NCBI GenBank assembly: GCA_020028375.1
Contig: JAHZNX010000044.1
Location: forward strand, 1 to 11,186
Direction: 5' to 3'
Length of the DNA: 11,186 nucleotides
Source: Betaproteobacteria bacterium
GTDB lineage: Bacteria; Pseudomonadota; Gammaproteobacteria; Burkholderiales; SG8-41
In this document: piece after piece, positions 7,837 through 11,186 of the stretch
Layout of the letters: the number at the start of each line of letters is the position of its first letter
Numbering within the stretch: the first letter of the stretch is position 1
Made by a program: the position numbers and the translations under genes
The notes under the pieces: generated by a model
Told to the model about the DNA's origin: nothing
Databases searched by the model: none
What the model saw: the letters and a program-made list of their open reading frames with translations, nothing else

Positions 7837-8393
7837 CACACCGCCATCAGGTCGGCTTCTTTTTGCTGCATGAACTTGTCGATGTCGGCGATCGAGCGGT
7901 CGGTGAGCTTCTGGACATCGTCCTGCGCCCGGCGCTCCTCGTCCTCCGAGGCTTTCTTCTGCTTGAGCAGCTCCTTCAGGTGGTGGATGGCATCGCGGCG
8001 CACGTTGCGCACCGCCACGCGGGCGTTCTCGCATTCATGGCGCACCACCTTGATAAGATCCTTGCGGCGCTCCTCGGTCAGGGCCGGCATCGGCACCCGC
8101 ACCGTCTCGCCCATCGACGCCGGGTTCAACCCGAGGTCGGAATCGCGTATCGCCTTCTCGATCGCGGGCGCCATTTTCTTATCCCACGGGCTGACCGAGA
8201 TCGTCCTTGCGTCGAGCAGCGTGACGTTGCCGACCTGCGGTATCGGGGTCGGCGTGCCGTAATAGTCCACCATGATGTGATCGAGCAGCCCGGTGTGAGC
8301 GCGGCCGGTGCGGATCTTCGCCAGGTCCGTCTTCAGCGCATCCACCGATCTGCGCATCTTCTGCTCCGCGGTCTTCTTGATGTCGGCAATCAT
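7836..8393 (-). CDS. frr: Frr, ribosome recycling factor
   Basis: RRF, with EF-G, splits the post-termination ribosome so that subunits can be reused. The 185-residue length equals that of E. coli RRF. Domain I is the three-helix bundle (about 1-30 and 105-185) with KIRTGRAH at 27-33 and the conserved RNVRRDA (129-135). Domain II is the beta-rich insert (about 31-104) with YYGTPTPIPQ (44-53), ISVSPWD (65-71) and LGLNPASMGETVRVPMP (87-103). The ATG at 8393 has GGGAGG six bases upstream, a good Shine-Dalgarno. It lies 31 nt downstream of pyrH and overlaps uppS by one base. The order pyrH-frr-uppS is widely conserved in proteobacteria. Confidence 0.97.
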   Translation of the reverse strand: MIADIKKTAEQKMRRSVDALKTDLAKIRTGRAHTGLLDHIMVDYYGTPTPIPQVGNVTLLDARTISVSPWDKKMAPAIEKAIRDSDLGLNPASMGETVRVPMPALTEERRKDLIKVVRHECENARVAVRNVRRDAIHHLKELLKQKKASEDEERRAQDDVQKLTDRSIADIDKFMQQKEADLMAV

Positions 8394-8424
8394 GCTGCGC
8401 CTCCCGTCATCACCGTGGTGGGCC

Positions 8425-9144
8425 TCAATTATGCAGGAAAGTGCCTTCGTCCTCGCCCAGCACGATGCGCTTCAACGCCGCGGGCTTGAATATGCTGAAG
8501 ACGTTGATCGTCAGGTTCTGGCCGCGGCACAGCGTGAGCGCGGTGGCATCCATTACCTTGAGATTCTTGATGATGGCCTCGTCGAAGGTGAGGCGCTGGT
8601 AGCGCATCGCGTCGCGGTGGGTCTTGGGATCGTCGCTATACACCCCGTCCACCTTGGTGGCCTTCAACACGAGGTCGACGTTCATCTCCATGCCGCGCAG
8701 CGCGGCCGCGGTGTCGGTGGTGAAGAACGGGTTGCCCGTGCCCGCGGCGAAAATCACCACCTTTCCCTCCTCCAGGTAGCGCATCGCCTTGCCCCGTATG
8801 TAGGGCTCGACAACCTGCTCGATGTTGAGCGCGGACTGGACCCGGCTCACCAGGCTGACTCGGCGCATCGCGTCCTGCAGCGCCAGCGCGTTCATCACCG
8901 TCGCGAGCATCCCCATGTAGTCCGCGGTCGCGCGGTCCATGTGGGACGCCGCCGGCGCGATGCCGCGAAATATGTTGCCGCCGCCGATGACAACTGCCAC
9001 CTCCACGCCGAGATTCACGACCTCGGCCACCTCGCCCACGATGCGGTCGACGGTCTCGCGGTTGATGCCGTAGCTGTCCTGCCCCATCAACGCCTCGCCG
9101 GAGAGCTTGAGAAGGATGCGCTTGTAGGCGGGCGTCTGCGGCAT
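8425..9144 (-). CDS. pyrH: PyrH, uridylate (UMP) kinase
   Basis: PyrH phosphorylates UMP to UDP in pyrimidine nucleotide synthesis; the bacterial enzyme is a hexamer of the amino-acid-kinase fold, typically activated by GTP and inhibited by UTP. The product from the ATG at 9144 has 239 residues (E. coli: 241). Motifs in order are KRILLKLSGEAL (8-19, phosphate loop), VIGGGNIFRG (52-61), DRATADYMGMLAT (70-82), GTGNPFFTTDTAA (135-147, UMP and phosphate binding) and KATKVDGVYSDDP (161-173, nucleotide binding). I chose 9144 because the alignment with E. coli starts there and GGGGA lies five bases upstream. A GTG at 9201 overlapping the tsf stop would add 19 residues unlike the family. The gap to tsf is 53 nt. 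Confidence 0.97.
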   Translation of the reverse strand: MPQTPAYKRILLKLSGEALMGQDSYGINRETVDRIVGEVAEVVNLGVEVAVVIGGGNIFRGIAPAASHMDRATADYMGMLATVMNALALQDAMRRVSLVSRVQSALNIEQVVEPYIRGKAMRYLEEGKVVIFAAGTGNPFFTTDTAAALRGMEMNVDLVLKATKVDGVYSDDPKTHRDAMRYQRLTFDEAIIKNLKVMDATALTLCRGQNLTINVFSIFKPAALKRIVLGEDEGTFLHN

Positions 9145-9197
9145 GGAGTCCCCGGTGCGGGCGAGAGCAGGCAGGTCGGCTGGCCGGGGCGGGACGT

Positions 9198-10082
9198 TCA
9201 CGCCGTCTGGCCGACTTGCGCCATCACTTCCGATACGAAATTGTCCTTGCGTTTTTCCAGGCCCTCGCCGACGACGTAGAGGGTGAAACCGGCGACTGCG
9301 GCCCCCTTGGACTTCAGCAGCTGCTCGATGCTCTGCTTGTCGTTCTTCACGAACGGCTGTCCGAGCAGCGTCACTTCCTTGAGGAATTTCTGCACGGCGC
9401 CTTCCACCATCTTTTCGACGATGTTGGCGGGCTTGCCCGACTCCGCTGCCTTGGCGGCGGCGATGGCGCGTTCCTTCTGCACCAGCTCGGCCGGGACCGC
9501 GGCCGCCGAAAGCGCCACGGGCTTGGCTGCGGCGATGTGCATGGCGATATCCTTGGCGAGCGCGTCGTCACCGCCCACGACGTCCGCCATCACGCCGATC
9601 TTCGCCCCGCCATGGATGTAGACCGCGAGCCGGCCCTGTGCCGTCATGCGGGCGAAGCGGCGGATCGCCATGTTCTCGCCGATTTTCCCGCTGAGCGCCT
9701 TGCGCGCCTCCTCCACCGTCGACCCGCGCAAGGGCAGCTGGGCGAGCGCCTCCACGGTAGCGGGGTTGCGGGACGCGACCAGTTCCGCAATCACTGCCGC
9801 GAGCGCGAGGAACTCGCCGTTCTTGGCCACGAAATCGGTTTCGCAATTCACTTCGACCAGCGCGCCGCTCCGGCTATCCGGCGCGACATGGGCCGCCACC
9901 ACGCCCTCCGCAGCGATCCGGGATGCGGCCCTGCTCGCCTTGTTGCCGAGCCTCACGCGCAGGATCTCCTCGGCCCGCTCGGGGTCGCCGCCGGCTTCCG
10001 ACAGGGCCTTCTTGCACTCCATCATCGGCGCATCGGTCTTGTCGCGCAGCGCCTTGACCATGCCTGCCGTGATTTTCGCCAT
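9198..10082 (-). CDS. tsf: EF-Ts, elongation factor Ts
   Basis: EF-Ts releases GDP from EF-Tu so that it can reload with GTP during elongation. The 294-residue length is near the E. coli protein (283). Signature 1, LRDKTDAPMMECKKAL, is at 12-27 within the UBA-like N-terminal domain. Signature 2, EVNCETDFVAK, is at 77-87, and its TDFV core contacts the Mg-binding region of EF-Tu. The C-terminal part holds the dimerisation-type core and the coiled coil. GGGGA lies six bases before the ATG at 10082. A terminator hairpin stands between this gene and rpsB, so tsf may be made from a read-through fraction of rpsB transcripts; no separate promoter is obvious in the 63-nt gap. Confidence 0.97.
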   Translation of the reverse strand: MAKITAGMVKALRDKTDAPMMECKKALSEAGGDPERAEEILRVRLGNKASRAASRIAAEGVVAAHVAPDSRSGALVEVNCETDFVAKNGEFLALAAVIAELVASRNPATVEALAQLPLRGSTVEEARKALSGKIGENMAIRRFARMTAQGRLAVYIHGGAKIGVMADVVGGDDALAKDIAMHIAAAKPVALSAAAVPAELVQKERAIAAAKAAESGKPANIVEKMVEGAVQKFLKEVTLLGQPFVKNDKQSIEQLLKSKGAAVAGFTLYVVGEGLEKRKDNFVSEVMAQVGQTA

Positions 10083-10100
10083 TTCCCGTCCCCGGTGGTT

Positions 10101-10123
10101 AAAAAAAGGGGGCTCGCGCCCCC
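10101..10123 (-). terminator. Intrinsic terminator or attenuator between rpsB and tsf
   Basis: Read on the minus strand, GGGGGC-GCGA-GCCCCC forms a perfect 6-bp GC stem with a four-base loop, followed at once by seven T residues. This is a textbook Rho-independent terminator. It lies inside the rpsB-tsf operon, 22 nt past the rpsB stop and 18 nt before tsf, so it probably reduces rather than abolishes tsf transcription. A terminator-like structure in the same gap is known in E. coli; its conservation here is my inference. Confidence 0.85.
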
Positions 10124-10145
10124 GCCGTGATATCCGGACTGCGCG

Positions 10146-10889
10146 TCACGCTTCCTCGCTTTCCTCAACCTCGACGAACTCCTCGCCACCGCGGACGATT
10201 TCCTTGAGGCTGTCCTGGCGGCCTTCGAGCACCGCGTCGGCGACGCCGCGCACGTAGAGGCGGATTGCCCGGCTCGAGTCGTCATTGCCGGGAATGACAT
10301 AGGCGACGCCCTCGGGCGAATGGTTGGTGTCGACGACACCGATGACCGGGATGCCGAGCTTGTTCGCTTCCGCGACCGCCCCCTTCTGATAACCGACGTC
10401 GATCACGAACAGCGCGTCCGGCAGTCCGTTCATGTCCTTGATGCCGCCGAGGCTGCGGTCGAGCTTGGCGATCTCGCGCTGGTAATGCAGCGCTTCCTTT
10501 TTCGGCAGCTTGTCGAGCGTCCCGTCCCGCGCCATCGCCTCGATGTCCTTCAACCGCTTGATCGACTGCTTGACGGTCTTGTAGTTGGTCAGCATGCCGC
10601 CCAGCCAGCGATAATCGACGAAGGGCGTGCCGCAGCGCACGGCTTCCTCCTTGATGATTTCGCGCGCCTGGCGCTTGGTGCCGACGAACAGGACGGTGCC
10701 CTTGTTGGCGCCGAGGCGGCGCACGAATTTCAGCGCCTCCAGGTACTTTTCCATCGTCTTCTCGAGGTTGACGATGTGAATCTTGTTGCGATGGCCGAAG
10801 ATGTAGGGCGCCATCCGCGGGTTCCAGTAGCGGGTCTGGTGCCCGAAATGGACCCCGGCTTCGAGCATTTCACGCATCGTGACTGACAT
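10146..10889 (-). CDS. rpsB: Ribosomal protein S2 (uS2)
   Basis: S2 is a late-assembling 30S protein at the head-body junction that binds S1 and is needed for initiation. The product has 247 residues (E. coli: 241). The N-terminal block VHFGHQTRYWNPRMAPYIFG is at 13-32. VLFVGTKRQARE (66-77) and RWLGGMLTNYKTV (94-106) follow, then the second family signature, PDALFVIDVGYQKGAVAEAN (157-176), running into GIPVIGVVDTNHSPEGVAYVIPGNDDS (from 179). The C-terminus is acidic (EEFVEVEESEEA). The ATG at 10889 is preceded by AGGAGAAGAAGGAAGC, a purine-rich Shine-Dalgarno. The gene is first in the operon, with its own promoter and a structured leader. Autogenous repression by S2 at the leader is known in gammaproteobacteria; here it is only inferred. 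Confidence 0.98.
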   Translation of the reverse strand: MSVTMREMLEAGVHFGHQTRYWNPRMAPYIFGHRNKIHIVNLEKTMEKYLEALKFVRRLGANKGTVLFVGTKRQAREIIKEEAVRCGTPFVDYRWLGGMLTNYKTVKQSIKRLKDIEAMARDGTLDKLPKKEALHYQREIAKLDRSLGGIKDMNGLPDALFVIDVGYQKGAVAEANKLGIPVIGVVDTNHSPEGVAYVIPGNDDSSRAIRLYVRGVADAVLEGRQDSLKEIVRGGEEFVEVEESEEA

Positions 10890-10933
10890 GCTTCCTTCTT
10901 CTCCTGTAAGGGTTGAGCCTCCACCCGCCGCGG

Positions 10934-10952
10934 GGCCCTCACGCGGAGGGCC
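10934..10952 (-). promoter_or_regulatory. Hairpin in the rpsB leader (proximal)
   Basis: GGCCCTC and GAGGGCC pair perfectly over 7 bp around a five-base loop in the transcribed leader, 44 nt before the rpsB start. No T-run follows it, so it is not a terminator. It could be part of an S2-responsive leader; this is inferred from position and analogy with the known E. coli rpsB leader, not from sequence identity. Confidence 0.55.
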
Positions 10953-10985
10953 ACCCTCACCGTTCGATGGCGGATGTGCGAATTG

Positions 10986-11024
10986 AGCTTTTCCGTTCCC
11001 GGATGAACTCGCGACGAAAAAGCT
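10986..11024 (-). promoter_or_regulatory. Hairpin at the 5' end of the rpsB leader (distal)
   Basis: On the minus strand, AGCTTTTTC and GGAAAAGCT pair over 9 bp (one U-G pair), enclosing a smaller GTTC/GAAC stem (11005-11008 with 10995-10998) with an ATCCGG loop. It begins within about two bases of the predicted transcription start, so it would cap the 5' end of the rpsB mRNA and might protect it or take part in regulation. Confidence 0.5.
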
Positions 11025-11032
11025 AACTGTTT

Positions 11033-11062
11033 ATTTTAACACAGCAAAAGACACCGCCTCAA
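11033..11062 (-). promoter_or_regulatory. Sigma70-type promoter of the rpsB operon
   Basis: On the minus strand TTGAGG (11062-11057; 4 of 6 consensus bases) is separated by 18 bp from TAAAAT (11038-11033; 5 of 6). The predicted start is near 11026, giving a leader of about 137 nt. The stretch is the most AT-rich part of the rpsB-map gap, and it faces the operon whose first gene lacks any other visible promoter. Confidence 0.65.
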
Positions 11063-11099
11063 GGTTAGCCGCGCGAGTGCGTGAGCGACCGATCTGGAC

Positions 11100-11105
11100 T
11101 ACAAT
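11100..11105 (+). promoter_or_regulatory. Candidate -10 element of the divergent map promoter
   Basis: TACAAT matches the sigma70 -10 consensus at 5 of 6 positions and lies 63 nt before the start of the rightward gene. No good -35 is visible at 16-18 bp (the window there reads about GTGCGT), so the promoter would be weak or would need an activator. Confidence 0.4.
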
Positions 11106-11168
11106 CCGCTGTCCTTGAAAATCCACCGACCCCCCGCCGCCGCCGCGCGCCGCGCGTGGCAAAGCTCC

Positions 11169-11186
11169 ATGCCTGTCAGCATCAAG
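11169..11186 (+). CDS. map: Probable methionine aminopeptidase type I (partial, first six codons)
   Basis: Only ATG CCT GTC AGC ATC AAG (MPVSIK) is inside the window; the gene continues past the right edge. Map removes the initiator methionine from nascent proteins and is a cytosolic metalloenzyme. The call rests on two points: type I Map proteins of proteobacteria typically open with a short x-I-x-I-K or V-S/T-I-K segment before TPEEIEKMR, and map is divergently placed upstream of rpsB in E. coli and many relatives. Six residues cannot prove it, and no strong Shine-Dalgarno is seen (GGCAAAG lies about 5-11 bases upstream). Confidence 0.65.

Noticed and set aside
7837..8034. 66-codon upstream extension of the uppS frame
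   Set aside because: It overlaps frr, is arginine- and proline-rich, and the family N-terminus begins at 7836.
6265..8262. Very long plus-strand open frame (about 665 codons) opposite cdsA, uppS and frr
   Set aside because: It is exactly antisense to three firmly identified genes, its translation is rich in R, P, H and A with no recognisable domain, and long antisense frames are expected where GC-rich codons dominate.
8308..10886. Plus-strand frames opposite pyrH, tsf and rpsB
   Set aside because: They are antisense shadows of highly conserved genes, with no ribosome sites or recognisable motifs.
10730..10960. Minus-strand frame running from the rpsB leader into rpsB
   Set aside because: It is out of frame with rpsB, has no family resemblance and begins inside the leader hairpin region.
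1..11186. CRISPR arrays, tRNA or rRNA genes, insertion sequences, attachment sites, defence or toxin-antitoxin genes
   Set aside because: No regular direct repeats with spacers, no cloverleaf-type sequence and no transposase or integrase frame were seen; coding space is fully accounted for by housekeeping genes.

Overview
This window is a conserved housekeeping segment of a high-GC proteobacterial chromosome, most likely from a betaproteobacterium. That placement rests on the S2 N-terminus (MSVTMREMLEAGVHFGHQ, a beta-type rather than enterobacterial opening) and on the gene order. Without a database search it is recognition, not measurement. I found no phage, transposase, CRISPR, defence, toxin-antitoxin or biosynthetic genes, and no gene of unknown function.

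Layout: ten genes lie on the minus strand, read from right to left: rpsB (ribosomal protein S2), tsf (EF-Ts), pyrH (UMP kinase), frr (ribosome recycling factor), uppS (undecaprenyl-PP synthase), cdsA (CDP-diacylglycerol synthase), dxr (DXP reductoisomerase), rseP (site-2 protease), bamA (outer-membrane assembly), skp/ompH (periplasmic chaperone) and then lpxD, which is the eleventh and is cut by the left edge. One gene points the other way: the first six codons of a divergent gene, probably map (methionine aminopeptidase), reach the right edge. Most junctions are tight (1-nt TGATG overlaps or gaps of 14 to 62 nt), as expected for one or two long operons.

The genes fall into two functional blocks. 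rpsB-tsf-frr, with pyrH, serve translation and pyrimidine supply. uppS, cdsA and dxr make isoprenoid and lipid precursors of the envelope. rseP, bamA, skp and lpxD serve outer-membrane biogenesis and its stress response.

There are two sizeable gaps, both under 300 nt. The rpsB-map gap (10890-11168) holds a good sigma70-like promoter for rpsB, a TACAAT element facing map, and two hairpins in the rpsB leader. The dxr-rseP gap (4692-4960) is the least ordinary stretch: it holds a perfect 10-bp inverted repeat next to the rseP start and a 184-bp nested palindromic element that looks like a dispersed intergenic repeat. A clean intrinsic terminator or attenuator separates rpsB from tsf. Part 2 therefore concerns regulatory and repeat structures and start-codon choices, not a new system.
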